Under the pieces are notes generated by a model. It was not told the DNA's origin and searched no databases. It saw only the letters and a program-made list of their open reading frames with translations. A DNA stretch of 64,000 bases. It comes from Burhinus oedicnemus. Lineage: Eukaryota; Chordata; Aves; Charadriiformes; Burhinidae. Each line of letters opens with the position of its first letter. The stretch's first letter is position 1. This document shows, in pieces, positions 49,501 to 63,900 of this stretch. The DNA lies in the NCBI GenBank assembly GCA_008921705.1, contig VFFE01007105.1:322663-386662 (forward strand), read 5' to 3'. Position numbers and translations under genes: made by a program.

Positions 49501-52500
49501 CCAAGTGACGTTAACTTGAGCTAAATATAGTGCTTGAGGAGCTGGCCTGCTGCACTAGTGATGCTGAACGAACAAAGGAAAAGTTTGTAATATCTCCCAG
49601 GGTTATCTAAACTGCTGTGTCTAATTTTGGCCTCCCGAGGTTTCTGGAGGTTGCTGTTAGCAAAAGGCAGCAGCGCGGTGGTGGGTGGAGCAGTTCCCTT
49701 CTTGGCAGGTCAGCCAGAGGAGCCTGCTACAGTGCACGTCATCTCCCACCTCTAGGGCTGCCGTGCAGGTGGGCCAGCTGGATGCCGTGCACGAGGAAAT
49801 TCCTGCAACCTTTGCTAGAGAAAACCTTTAAATAACGTTCCCTTTCCCTGTTATGTCTTCAGTGTTTAGATGATGCAAGGACAAATTCTACTAATCCTGA
49901 GGGGTCTTCAGATGCCATTTGGAAATACCTCGGCAGTCTTAGCCCCAGATGACCTTTAACTTGCACAGCCCTGTGCGGTTGCTGAGTGGTAGGAGAGAAG
50001 TGAAGCTTCAACTATGCCAAATCTGGCCTTGCAAGGGAAATGTGAAACACTGAGTCTGCTTAGCCCTAGAAAGTTCATCTCTCTGTTCTCCCATTTTCCT
50101 CCCTCCTAGTTTGTGGACGCAGGGAAAGGCAGAATTGTTAGAGCTGAAGAGAGAAGGGGGACATGCCTAAAGGGGTAGGTACATACAGGTCTGTGTTGAC
50201 ACACTTTGAAGAGTTTATTGTATCTGTTGAACTAGTTTGATAGTGTGATTCTGGTCTCAGATGCTGTCAACTTCATAAATTCTTAAAATTGTTTCTTACT
50301 TCCAAAAGTTTCATCATCCCCTATTTTTTTAAAGGACGAGGCAGGGGCTGGCTTAGAATTGTCAAAGAAGTGGTGATTTCTGGTAATTTAAGATACAAAA
50401 TAGTTTTAGAAGTTTGTAAAACAATTTACCTTTTTTTTTTTTTTGATGTTAAAGACTTTAAAGAACTGTTGCCAATCTTGGCAAGTATTACAATGTGGTA
50501 CTCTGCTGGGACTGTCAGAAAGTGAAAGACTACGAAAATAAGAATGACATTAAATAGTCTTTAATAGACATTAAAATTAGTTTAGTTTTTACATTATACA
50601 TTGTGGTGAAAGACACAGGATTTAGGTATTAAAGTTGTGTTGTTAATAAACAGGATTGTAACGAGTTAGCAGATGTCTTAAATTTAAACTGATGCAGTTC
50701 ATTCCATGGGTAAATATTTAAAAACACATTTTCTCTTAGTTGAGGGAGAGTCATCCCTTTTAGGAGACTGGAGTTGGAACAGTAGGAAGGTAAGCACAGC
50801 TGTGGTGACAGTTTCTTTATGTCCCAAGATGGAACAGAGATATATTTCCAAACCTCAAAAGGCATTTGTGAATCAAGTTAACGTTCAAGCAGCTCTGTCA
50901 TGTTCCTTTGGTCAGTATTATTTATAAAGCTTCTTATTTTCATGGAGCATCCCTTCATCCTATGTTTCAAAATAAACCTTGTACTGGAGTAATCAGTGGG
51001 GCCAAGCTAGAGTGATTTAAATCCCTGTTTTGGTAGAAGTTACCCCTGTGTCCTCTGCTTTAGTATCTCCTAGATCCTTTCTGGGTGTCTGCACTTGAGA
51101 AGATTCTTTTGTCCTTCCATCTGTCTTTATAAGACTTGAATCCAAAACTCATAGAGCGCCATTCAGACACTTGATAAACAATCATCCTTGCCTATCAGCT
51201 TAGCAACATGAGGCACAAACAAAGCACCCCAAAGATGTTTTCCTAGCCCCGCATGACTCAGTGCATTGCTAAAGTCTCTACTACGTCAGAGCCTCAAGCT
51301 AACCCACGGAAAACAAACTATATCTTAGAAGGAGGTTTGTTTCAGAAGCTGATAGAATCTGGGAGCATTCCAGAATTGGTTTAGTTTGCCTCTGGGAAGG
51401 CTTGAGTACCAGTAGCTAGGGAACAATTCAGTGACAGCAACAGCTTGTTTCTCAAAGATTTAACTCTGTATTTGTGGTGCTTCCAGGGATAAGGAAATAG
51501 CTTCTCCTGATCACTTTGAATAAATGTTTCATGAACACACAAATAGCTAATGTAGAAGGGATTTAAATTGGCTCTTACCGAGTCTGAAACAGTAAGCAAA
51601 AAGGCAACAAAGCCACTCTGTAGTTAAAAATACTGCAAGCAATGATGTGCCCCTTTGCACAGAAGATACTACGTGTGATTGTACTGGCCAAGTGCAAACA
51701 TCCCTATATTAACTTTTTTGTGCCATGAGCTGTCATTGGCAAATCACAGTTAAGTTACCCTTTAAAATTACACCGTTGACATTAGACTGCTGATTTAGTT
51801 TCTCCTATTTACATTCTTCAGCCTCAGATAAACGATACCTCTCATGAATCAGGCCTCTTTCTCTCCATGCTTCAAAGTACTACACCTGCTTAGGCCAGTA
51901 ATACAGAGGGAAGAAACCCAAGATAAATACACTGATAGTCTGTTAGTATATGAAGGCTGGGGCCTTTTGAGAAGGTATTTAGGACTTAAACTGAGTAACT
52001 GTATAAGCAGGTGAAACAACCACTGTTGCTTGCTGTCTCCAAGAAGGAATTGGATCTGGCACTGCATCTTCTAGTGGCGACCTTAAACATATTCAGTGGA
52101 GAAAAGGACCTTTTTGATTCTTATTAAATTTTACCTTATGTGGCAGTAGTATTTAATTTTGAACTGTATGGTAGGGTCAGGGCCCCTTTGCACTCACAAA
52201 GGACAGTCACTGCTCTGAAGTATTGATAAATAAAAGGATATGTGGACAGAAGGGGACACAAAATTAACAGTGCAGCTAAGCGATGCTGGTCAAGTCAATT
52301 AGTTTAAGTATTCTGGGATCACAGGTAGAAATTGATACCCCAAATTTCAGTTTTTCTCCCTGTTATAGGACCATTCTTTGTGGACATAACCAAGAAGAGA
52401 ACAGTACCTGTACCCAGTGTATAATAACTGCTTTTGCACCTTGCTGAATCTGAAGTACAAATGATCCAAAGAAAGAACTGGTAGGATGTTAAATCTGCCA

Positions 52501-55500
52501 GGTCACTTAAAATGTATGTCTTTTTAACTGGGGAAGTAATTCAGATCATTAAGGAGAGTAATAGCAAAAAAACTCCAGATAAAGCAACTTTTCTCAGAAA
52601 CACATTTATCTTGAAATAAGGAAGCTGTAGAATTGGATGAATTATATCATTCAGAAAGACCTCGTTGAACTCAGTGCCTGGAAACATTCGGGAATTACGT
52701 GAGTGACCTATTTTGATTTCACCAGAGGATGAAGTAGCTGCCTAGTCAGTCACCTCTGTGCAGAAGTCCTGATTAACAGGCATCACAATGGGAGCAGCTG
52801 GAACTACTGCTAAACTTATCGCATACTAGTGGAACTTCTTTTTCAATGGCAGCATTTGCATTTAAATGAGGAAGTCAGACACGTTGAAGTGCAGCAGTGG
52901 TTCCAAAGTACAAAGACGGCATTAATCACTGAAAAGGGAAAACAGCAATGCCTACCCAATTCACAGCCACGTCTGGAATATTCACCTGTAGGAGATGTGC
53001 CATCTTGTTACTTGAACTGTAATCCACAGATCTTCAAAATACAACTCAATTCCTATACAAGGGACCTTGCCTTCCTACTCAAGCAACAAAATCTTAAGCT
53101 ACCTTTCTTATTTTTGTTAATTGTTAAATGACAGGAGGCCAATTTCAGACAAAATCTTCAACATCTCAAAGCTTTCATGAGACTAATTTGTTCAGAGCCA
53201 CAGAGGGTCTAAGCATAGTCAGTCATCCTCAACTTTCACCAAAAGGCATTGCTATAGTCTGAGGTATTTTGATGAAAGAAGTGATTTCTTCTTATTTTCA
53301 GCCCTGCTTTGTTGAAAGAATGTAATTATTCTAATACCAGTTACAAATTGTAGAGAAGAAACAAGCCAACAAAAAACTTTCAAAATATTTTTAAAGTTAT
53401 TCAGTACTGAAAGATACAGTGGACGATCTTATTTTTTAATTTTTTGCTAGCTAGTGAATATAATTTGAATTCTCACAGCAAAGTTGCAATTTTTCATGAA
53501 CTACCAAGGTACCAAAAAATGCTTTGTGGACTGGTTTGTATGCATTTGTAAATGCATTTCTGCTCTTTACCAAAAGAGATCAGAATCGGTGTTTTCAGAT
53601 TCTATAGAGTAAAGTTCACAAAAATTTTTGTTTATCTTAACTATTTGGAATGAGATTCTATCAAGTCCTGGTAGGGCACAGCATGAAGTAGTGACAAACA
53701 TGATGTCCCAATTAGGGAATGGATTGCAACATGGCTAGAAGGCAAAATTTTCCCAGTAAGGCAACTTAAAAAAATGATCCAGATTATTTTTTAAAAATAA
53801 ATAAACAAGCACTGATAGGTGAGCAAGTAATCGAAGTGACCATTTAAACTGTATATAGCAGAGCATTTCCAAGTTTAGTATCTGACATGTAAGGTCTGCA
53901 GAAGCACTAGTGTCTTGTGGTCTGCTTATTCACGATCACCACGTGGAGATCACTTGACTTGAAACCATCAGAAGAGTGTCAGCAACAAAGTGTTGAAGCA
54001 CTGGTGCCGCACATGCTGTACTGCCTTTGCGCATACTTAAACTCTTTGACTTCTCCCTTAGGGACAGATGATGTATAGTATAATTGCATACTTAGAGATG
54101 AAAGGCTAACGGTGATTTATTTAACAGTCTAGATAGTACAATGAACCCAACTGGTTTTTTACCTCTAAGAACTTGGCTCAGATGTAACTCCACATCACGC
54201 TAATATAGAAGTTACTCTAAGGTGATCATGGCAGCTTTTCCAAGTAGATTAGGGATAAACTTGACAGGCATTCTCTAGTTTGTGCTGAGGAAAGCTAAAT
54301 GACAAAGCCAGGAATAATTCCACCTGGACAAGTTAAAGTATTTTTGAATTCTAATGGGGGGGGCAAAGGGAAGAGGGCTGAGATGGCACATGTCCATTTC
54401 CCATGACTTAAGGTATGTGCCCTTAACACTAAGTCCACATTCTCCAACAGTTTTAAAGACTCTCTTTCTAATGGCTTGTGGTACTTCATATAAATCTTAT
54501 CTTTGAAGAGCTTCAAATCGGGAATCTACTATGGAAGTGGAAGTAGTACACTCAATACTAAAATAGCACCTGCCAGCTGGATGCTGCAGGTGTATGCAAT
54601 ATAAGGTTTGGATGGAAATTACAGTGTTCAGTTCTCCGCCAAAGTAAAAACTGTGCTCAATCAGCAGGCAGGCATGTCTGAAGGAACACAGGCTAAAAAC
54701 TATAGCGTTCAAATCTAAACCCAGAGGAAATCAGATAGCATCAGCTTTCATGGATTCAATGGGGTACTGCGTAATTAACTGTTCCAGAAGGGAATGGAAA
54801 AACCTCGTTGGTTGCAGAAGTAATTTAACACATCTCATACTGTGTTGGCTTGTCCCAGAGATTAAAAGAAATTTCTGCAACTTCAGTAAAGAGTTGCTCC
54901 AGCAGATAGCTTTAACACTCTAAGTCAGGAATGGATGAGGCTACAATACACATTGTCCTCTCTAGGCAGAGGAAGTTAATTTCCAGCCTCTGAGGCCCAT
55001 TATAGCTCAAAATTCCAGATGGCCATACTTATCTCAGTCAACTTCAGTTTCTCTACTTTGCTCAAAGTCTATTTTAAGTCATTCCATCTTGGAGGAAAAA
55101 TTACTTCCAGAGTTTCACAGACGTTAGACCCAATGAACTTCCATTAGAACAACTCTACCTGTTGTATGGTTGGATTCCTTAGGGTTTTAAAATCTTGTAA
55201 CTTATCACTAGGACACAAAATACAAAGAGATAATCATACATACTACCAACACAGGTAGCTAGCTGATGACGACTGGAGAAAATGCTAGAATAATAGCTAA
55301 AAGAAAGCATCAGCTGCTCTATAAAGAGAGGCACTGATTATTAGCCATATTCTTCAGGCCATTTTAGTTTAACTACATTTCATTTTACTGGCTAACATTT
55401 TGATGAAGTAAATTCTGAGACTTCTTTATGTTTTTTTCAAAAACCCTAGAACTGAATTAACAGGCTTTGTCGAGACTTGGACTTCAAAGTCCTGGACAGA

Positions 55501-55738
55501 GTAGTTTAGAAACTTAAATAAAGCAGCCTATTGTAAACTATAGAAAGTTGCAGTTTCCTTCTGAACTTTAACCCAGCCAGTTTAGCAGGTGTTAGAATGT
55601 AATTTTTGTTACTTTGACTATGCTTGTATTAAACTGTATTAATTAGCTTAAGTTAAGAGTACACTTTTAAATACCATCCCAGAACACGAAAATAAAATGT
55701 TATACATCAGTTTTCTGCAATTCAGAAGACGATTCTGG

Positions 55739-55771
55739 AAAAAAAAACCCAACAAACAAACCCAACAAACA
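55739..55771. repeat. A/C-only low-complexity tract
   Basis: Thirty-three bases of only A and C, starting with nine A and continuing as CCCAACAAACAAACCC-type units. It has no recognisable element body beside it. Confidence 0.8.
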
Positions 55772-57905
55772 TAAGTCCCCTGTGAATTTAGGGCCTCAAA
55801 AATGATCTATTTGTCATTTCAGGTAAATTTTTGCATTTAGCCCATTTTGGACCTCACAGTTTACAGTGTGGTCCAACAGCTCCAGCAGCTGTCTATCTCA
55901 TCAACTTGTCATTTCTCTTTGAAGCTGCAGATTTCTTTTATTTTGACCTAGTGTTTTAAAATTAACTAGTAAACATTATTTCCTAAATTCTTAGATATTG
56001 AGGTAGGTCCCAAATCACAGTGACCTGGTTTTCATAAAATATAATCACTGTTTCCAGAGTTTGGCATTTTATTTGGCTCCCAAACATAAAGATCTTCTGA
56101 ATTAAAAAATTATTTCCTACAAGCTCAAACCTTTCCTTCCTCTCTACCGCTGCACAGGGAAGTCCTAGAAGTTAACAAAAGTCCAGGGATGAGGTTGCCT
56201 TTTAAAATTTTTTGTCCATAGTAACATAAGCACCTGCAATCTCGAAGAAGGACATTTAGTCATAGATGGAAAGGAATTATTAAAGTTACTGACCTGGATA
56301 ATACAACATTTTGTTACACCCAGAACACTACACTCACAGGCTAGTTCTGTAGAAGAAAGGCAAAGCGAGGCCCCTGACCCTGGGGAAATTGGATTATTGG
56401 CTTTTCCTCCTCTTAAAGCTATCTTACTGGAGCATGCTCATGAAGGAAGAGAGCTGGACTTTCTACCTGATTGAGCAAAAAATCGCAAAGAGGGTTATTT
56501 CTAAACCTATAATGTCATTCCTACTTGTTTTCACAGAAGTTTTAAAAGAAACAGTTGAAGTAGAGAACTCCTGAAAGACACAAAGCTCCTTCAGCAATTA
56601 AGTCTTTGGTGGCAGTTTGCCTGTGCTGTGCAGAGCTGTGGGAGGAGCAGGCTATAAAGCTTCTCTACCAGATGGGTGGAATTTGTTTGAATGAGGGCTA
56701 AGAAACTGAAAGAACAGGGCTCGAGCTTGAGCTGCTTCGTATCGGGCTAAAATTTGTAATTCTACCTTTGTTTTTTAAAATTTTATTTTTACTTTTCCCA
56801 TTTAGATATAAGTATCTTGAATAGATCAGCTCTAGTGAGGGAAGTAGAATGGATAACCTGTTAGGCTTCTTGTCTTTCTCCGATTTCTCAAGTTTTTTTC
56901 TTTGCTTATTTAAAACATTTCTGTCTATCAAGAAGGGCTATCATCTGTCAGCTCTTTCTTTTGAACTGCCAGACACTAATCTCAAGTCTGGATCACACTG
57001 ACTCATGAAGAGAGATAAAATTATCACCTTTGAATCACTTGACTGAGCAGTGACCTAGTGGGATAGGAATACAGCTTTGAAAGGGTGCTGAAGTACCAGT
57101 TGTTAAGACGACTACATGGGGTGATGCAAACAGCGTAAGTTAAATTAAACATGCAAATCTAGCCCCGACATTTAGACAGTAGTCATTCTGGTGAGTATGG
57201 GACATTCCTGTGTGTTTTTTCAGGCTGAGCAACGCACCTGCAAACCTATTATCAAAAATGCTTCTGTGCTTTGTATTTTGCTTTTTTTGGCCCATGCGAT
57301 GCTCCCATAAACTACCAGTTTGCAGCACTCTGTCTGCCATCTCAAAATAGCAAAGCAAGCCCTGTATCTAAAGATCCATGCTCCGAAGCTCTCCTCCTTT
57401 TGTCCTCAAGTGAGAGCTGTGCCAGGGATGCAGAAATACTTTCACTTCACTAATTTCACCATTAGATGTCTCTGACCGATCATCATTACTCCAGCCAGTC
57501 CCGCCTTCGTCGTGCAGGCAGCACTGCGTCACACCTGCGTTCAGTGTCACGATGGCAGCTCTGGAGAACTTCTGGGAGGTTAGGTGGGGCTTTGGAGAGG
57601 TGACCAAAGCAAAGAGGATTCCTGATTCCTGGGAAGCAGAGGGGGAATTCAGGGAAGCAGCAAACTTGTTTGCCAGTCCCAAATGATACCAAAATCTTAT
57701 CCTAGGTGTATGGTGTTTGGCCCTCTTTCTTTGCTTAATGCTAATATGTGTTTGTCTACTTAATGCCCTGAACATAAGAAGGGCTAAGTGTGATTATTTT
57801 TAAAACAGTACCCAACCACCTTTTGCGTATGAGTTTTAGTATGCCTGGATTAAGGTTACTGCATATAGTGATTGCTCTGAGTGCAGGAAGAAGCAGAACT
57901 TGCTT

Positions 57906-57919
57906 ATCAGGGAGAAAAA
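57906..57919. repeat. A-run in gene-poor flank
   Basis: A run of about fourteen A. Possibly the tail of a decayed insertion, but no target-site duplication or element body was identified by eye. Confidence 0.6.
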
Positions 57920-60900
57920 AAAAAAAAAAGGTTCTGGGCAGGATTGCAGATTACATTGTGCAGAGATTTGCTTTGTTATCTAGAGATGGGAGCTACTGCC
58001 GGGCTGCTTCTTCCATGCCTCATGCCTTGGGGGGAGACATCACTGTGGTGTTGGGGGACGAGGCCTCTGGTTATTCTTGCTGTTTGCTAGAAGGCTGCTG
58101 GATGCCATTCTGGATGACTGTACATGCAAAGGACTTTGGAGAAAACGAGACATTCCCTTTAAATGAGATCACATGAACATTTACCTCTCGCTGTTGAGAC
58201 TGTGGCTTGTCAAAATTACTTAAGCTCTAACAGAGTCCTGTCAGGTAAATACTGTTACTCCAGTGGCAGATTTTGGAATACAGCTTCACATCCCTGAATT
58301 GCATTCATTGTCTTCTCACTGAAGCAAATCTGCTTGAACTGTTTATATGTATGTTCTGAATCTGTGTGATCTGTAATGATCTGTTATCTGGGTAGTGGTA
58401 TACATATTAATAACAAGCCATTGGTTACAGGTCAGCATTCATTTCAATAATGACGTCAGTTATTTTCTAGAGAGCTAACAGAATGAGTGACAATTTTGAA
58501 AAATTTTTATTCTATAAGCAAACAGAGAACAAATTCAAATTCAACTTTTAAAATGAAAGAAAATGGGAGGAAATATCTATTAAAAAGAGTTAACATAAAA
58601 TGCACATTCTGAGTGAATGTTGCCCTTATGGTAATGTTGCTGTTTGCCTTTGTAATCAGGACTATTTTTATATAACCCACTTCAATTTTTTTGCTCTTTG
58701 GTTTTTCAGATATTGTTCTCACTGTTTAAATTTGTATGTATGAGACCATGTATATGGCTACATACATAGTAATGTAAAATAAAGAGTAGAAAGATATGTT
58801 GTGCAGAAGATAGGAGTTTTGCTATTATTCATCTGTTAAAATAAGATGATAAAATAGTCTGAAAGAAGGCAAATTCACTTTATTCCATATGCCTTTGTGC
58901 CATTCACCTTGGGGAAAATGAAATAGAATGCTCTTGTGATTATAAAATAGCAGAGAAGTAGGATTACTGTGGTAGAACTTAAACTTATGCCACTGTAATT
59001 CGAACGTATCCTTTTCCTTTTTCATCTAATATTTCTAATTTACAGTCCAAGGAGGCTATAAATACTTGGAATTGTTTATCAGTGAAGTCATCACCAGAAT
59101 GGCCACCTCCTGGAATTAGTTCCTAATGAGATTATTAGGCCTATGTTTATTTTGTGGGCTCTGAATAGCTGACATAAACATAGGCATTGTTATTTTGCTG
59201 TCAAGATTGTGTCTGAAGCTCATTTTCTTTTCCAAGACTTTAAATCTAATACAGGAAAGCTCCCAGAAAGTAAGAGGACTATTTGTGTTGTAGGAATCTT
59301 CATTATGCACTGGGGAAAAATGACCTTGACCCAGTTACCAGCCAACTGCATGCTTTATACTAATCAGACAAATAAAATACATCACAAAAATCAAGAAGTG
59401 GGTTTTCTCTTTTTTGATGCATTTTCATAGAGTCTTGTTCTAAATGTGCTGATTTTACCTAGAAGAATAACTTACTTCACCAGTGAGGTGAAGTCTTCTA
59501 TGGATGAACAGGGTTATGCAAGAATTGTGCATTATGATGATGATGATAAAATGGAGCACAGTAGTGTTTGAAAAAAATCTCACAATGACACTATTCAGCA
59601 GTTTAGATGAGGAAGTGATGAAAGATTCTGTCTCCTTGTAGAATCACAAGGGAAATTTTGCAAAAGCAAGGTATAATTATGCAAGTGGCAATTTTCAGTG
59701 CCAGTTCTCTTTAATACATGTGACTTGGCTATGGAATTTTTTTGAATGCAGTTGATCAGAATGCTATTTAGGCCTAATCTGGAAGATTGTATACACTCAG
59801 CACTGTGTTGTATGACACTGGGACATTACAGGCTGCGTGGAACATAAGAATCGCGGTGCTGTATGAGACCTCTGGGTCTCACTTCCGTTGAAGTGTCTCT
59901 GACAGATCAGAACTAGATACCTCAGAAAACCATGCAAAAAATCCTTCGAACCACAAAATTGTAACTGACCAGAGAATTTGTTTTATCAAATCAACCACCA
60001 ACCATCTGTGATTATGTTCTACAGATTGAATATTTAGTTATCTTTTATCGTTATTCTTATTAATACAACTAATACCTTGTCCCCATCTCATACACCTCCT
60101 TAAACCACACAGTGTACTTTAATACAATGTGCTGGTAAAGAACCATCCTTCAGAATTTCCTGTACTAATTTTTGGAGCATGCCGTTTCAGAAGTATTTCA
60201 GTTTCTGTCAGCACTGTTATGTGCTGGGTCATAGCAGATACACGGTATCATCCCTGCACCCAGGTTGAGCTTTAACCAGGACTGATTTGGTCCATCAGGT
60301 ATTAATTTGCTTTGCAGAGCATTTCCTTAGTCAGATGTCTTTGAAGGAGGTCTCACTGACAATGCAGGATAAGCAGAGATTTTTGCCTAACCAAAAATTC
60401 CCTTGATTATTTTATTCTGTTTTGAGGTGTGAAAGCTCTTTGAACTTGAATTTTTTCTCAGTAGAGCTGAGTTATTGGAGAATCAAATTCACATCATCAA
60501 AAAGCCATAGATGACTTCTGTTTGTTTTTCCAGGATCTGTTCCACTTGCCTAGGCCTTGGGTATACAAAGAGCAAAGTTAAAGGAAGTCCTCAGTATAGC
60601 GTGATTGTCAAGTAATTTATTCAAGATGGGATTACATCTGTTTCCAGATACAGGTTAATATTCATACTGGTGTAACGCTACATCCTCCAGTGAGGTTTAT
60701 ATTGGTGTAAAATGAGCACCTTGTTTTCAAAGGCATGCTTTTTCTACCACTTGTCAATTGGTTTTGTATCATTTTGTGTTACCGTTTCCTTTAAGAATGA
60801 ACTTGGGAATGATTACTGCTTTTTAGCATGGAGTTTCCTAGTAGCCTTTTTTTTTTTTTTAAAGGAACATTTAGTTTAGTTATTGTGGGATTAATAGGCA

Positions 60901-63900
60901 GGAATAGGAGATACAATAAGAGGTAACGTGTTCATATTTATAAAATCTTTAGACGAGCTTGAGTGAGTTCTCTAATTAACCACAGGAAGACTGTATGGCT
61001 GCTGAATAAATTAGCAGAAAAAAATAAAAACCCTAGTCAATTAGAATGCCTGAAACCAGGTAATAATATTGTTGGTCTTGCAGAAAATGTTCAGATTGGA
61101 TAAATGGTCAGGAGAACCTAAAATGAAGGTCTGATTCCTTTTTGCTTGTGTGAGCATACTATCAAGTTGGGTTACACTGTGATTTGCAGTGATGTAAGAG
61201 GAAATCAAGTCTACACTTTTTGCAAACTCACAAGAGTCCATTTACTTTATTTTAGCTCAGTAAATTTGTTCTATTTAATAGTATTTTAAGTCAGTTTTAG
61301 AAATAGAAGAAAACCCAGGGAATCACTCTTTAATGAAGGCAGTATGAGACTTTTTGGAGACTGGATTACTGTACTATGTGTGCTACATTAACAGACCACT
61401 GTCTGAAAAGCACCCACATTCCCATTTGTGGTATAGAGATTTGTTGAATGACATGTATTGACACCTTCCTTACAATGCTGTGTACAAGATATTGTAGATA
61501 CGGGAATTTCCTGAACGGCATCTTGTCCTCTGGAAAAAAATTAAAACTTGAAACCATCAAGAAGATGATTCGTAGTGCAGTTCCTGAGCACCAGGACATT
61601 GCAGTTGTATCACACACCATTGTGGTAGTTACTGCATCAGGCGTTCCTGGAAAGCTGCCAAAATTCATACTCAGCTTCTCGGAAGAGCTAACAAAATGGC
61701 TGCTGTAGTCAAACGACTCAAGGTACTGCCTTCTTTGCTGGCGTTTGGATGCAGAAAACAACTTTTACTAGGCAAATCCCTCATGAGGAAGCCCCAGTTT
61801 CTAGGTGAGGCGTGCCAGTATTGAAAGAGCAGGACTGTCTGTCTGGATTGCCTACCTGTATTTTGAGAGCCAGTCTCAGCTGTACACTAGAGAAATAGTC
61901 CTGATTTGGAACCAAGCCCTAGAAATGCCACAGAGTAGATGGTATTAAAATGGCTTTGTGAAACTGAGTCTTTTACTATGTAGATGAGGTTTTCTCATCA
62001 CAGTGTAGCTCTTCCATTTGTAGGGTTGATTTCAACAGAAGGGGAGAGAGAAGTGAATCACAGAAACATACTGTCATTACAAGTCGGGTACATATCATCA
62101 GGGATGCGTATCATCATACCCTGTGCTCTGCTTCTGCCATGATCAAAAAGGTGGCCTCCAGTTTTAAGAACTGTTAGTGAAAGTGGCTTTGAGGCAACAT
62201 GGTTTAAGAAATCGTGTCTATCTCTGTGCAGTAACAGGGAAGATGGAGTGCATAACGCTGGACTTCTGAAAATGCACTTTCAGTGTTACCGATCAGTGGG
62301 ACTGAGAATGTATCTGGATTATTACATACTTTACAGATACCCCCCAGATACTGTACAGACTGGGGCACTCAGAGTTGTTTCTGAGAAAGTTATTTGTTCA
62401 CAATTGGTATGTACAGATGAGGAACTCTTAATTCTTGTTTCACACTGAATGTTTTTCAAATCACTTCTACATGAGAACACAGGGTGCCATCTCATGCCTA
62501 GTTGCGGCTACCTTTAATATCCAGCACTTTGGAATACCAGAGGTTTCAGAGAAAGGTGCAAAAAATTGCAGAGAGGATGAAAGTTTAAAAAGCAACTTTT
62601 GGGGAAGTTTCTCTTGTGTATTCTGACTTTGAATCCCAAGGGCTTTCTACTTCTGCTTTAATATTGTATTTTTTTGACCCCTTCTAAATGTGGATGTTCT
62701 AATTATCTACACAAATGTTCACTTTTCTTTTGGCTTTTACTAAATTCCTGCAGGTCACTGGCTCTGGCTCATAATTTCATGAGTCACTGCTGAATATGCA
62801 CAAATGTTGGTAGTTAGGACAGTCTGACCCTTAGCTTCCAGCACAACAATGTTCCATTCACTCTTTTAAGAGATTACTTCAAAGAAACCCTTTCTCTTGG
62901 AGATCCCATGGAGTTTTGTCATTATTTGGAATTAGAAATGTATTTGCCTTTCAGAAATGGTTTGATGAGGCAGTGAGTTTACTCTTGGAGCAATGGAAAT
63001 GCAATCCACAGAACAGGAGTGCTCGGTATAAGCAGCAACAAGCGATGGATCCGTATCTCTTATTGCCCTTTTCCCAGAGAAGCTCCTTTAAAGCTGCGGG
63101 TGTAGCTAATGCAGAGTCATTGCCTTTCACAGGGGCTGTGAAAAGGAGCGGTTGGTTTGAAATTGCTCTTCAAACATGGTCAGACTGTTCTGGAAGACTG
63201 TTCTGCTCAGGTGCATAGTAAAAGTATTAATCTGTGTTGGCATTAATCGTATTATTAGTGATGGGAGAGTAAAAAGCTTATAAAGTTATCTGTATCATAT
63301 AGGGCTATAGATTGAGGATGTAAACCTTGCTGAATGACCAGTTACACTCTTTCAGAATTCATAGCTCCCACTAGAAGCTTCTCACTTAATTTCAAAACAT
63401 TTAAAACACTGCTTAGGAGATGCTCTTGGTTATTTAGGGACGCAGAGGTTTTTTGGCCAAGTTTGGATCCCGTGCCCTGGTGAAAGGGCTGTCTGACCTC
63501 AGACTGTTTAATTTCTCTTTCTTTTGTTTATGGCAACCAATTCCCAAAGGCAAAGCCATTGTTTGTATTATTTTGCTGAGTCTCTGCATTTATACGAGTC
63601 TCTGCTAGGAGACACATAACCAAGCTGATGCACCAGAAGTAGCTGTATATCTTTAGTATATTGCTATAAGGTTTTAGTCAAATGGGTTCATTTGCTAAGC
63701 AGCAATTGGAAGTGTTTCTAACCTGTGATCTTGTAGGTATGTGGAATGAAGGTGACAGTGAATCAGGTATTGCCCTTCGAGAGCAGTTTCAATTAAGTCT
63801 TTGAAAACAATATATTTTTCCAGTGCTTTTCAGACTGAAGCACTCTTCTCTACAAAATTCCTTATAGAAAAAAGGGTGATTTGCCCTGCCGTGGAATGCA

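Noticed and set aside
49617..49835. GC-richer patch with a 72-codon frame
   Set aside because: It has few CpGs, no splice sites and no recognisable protein; I could not separate it from chance or a worn repeat.
62916..63218. 100-codon plus-strand frame with an acceptor-like TTTGCCTTTCAG
   Set aside because: The start is not an ATG, no donor fits its frame well, and no family is recognised.
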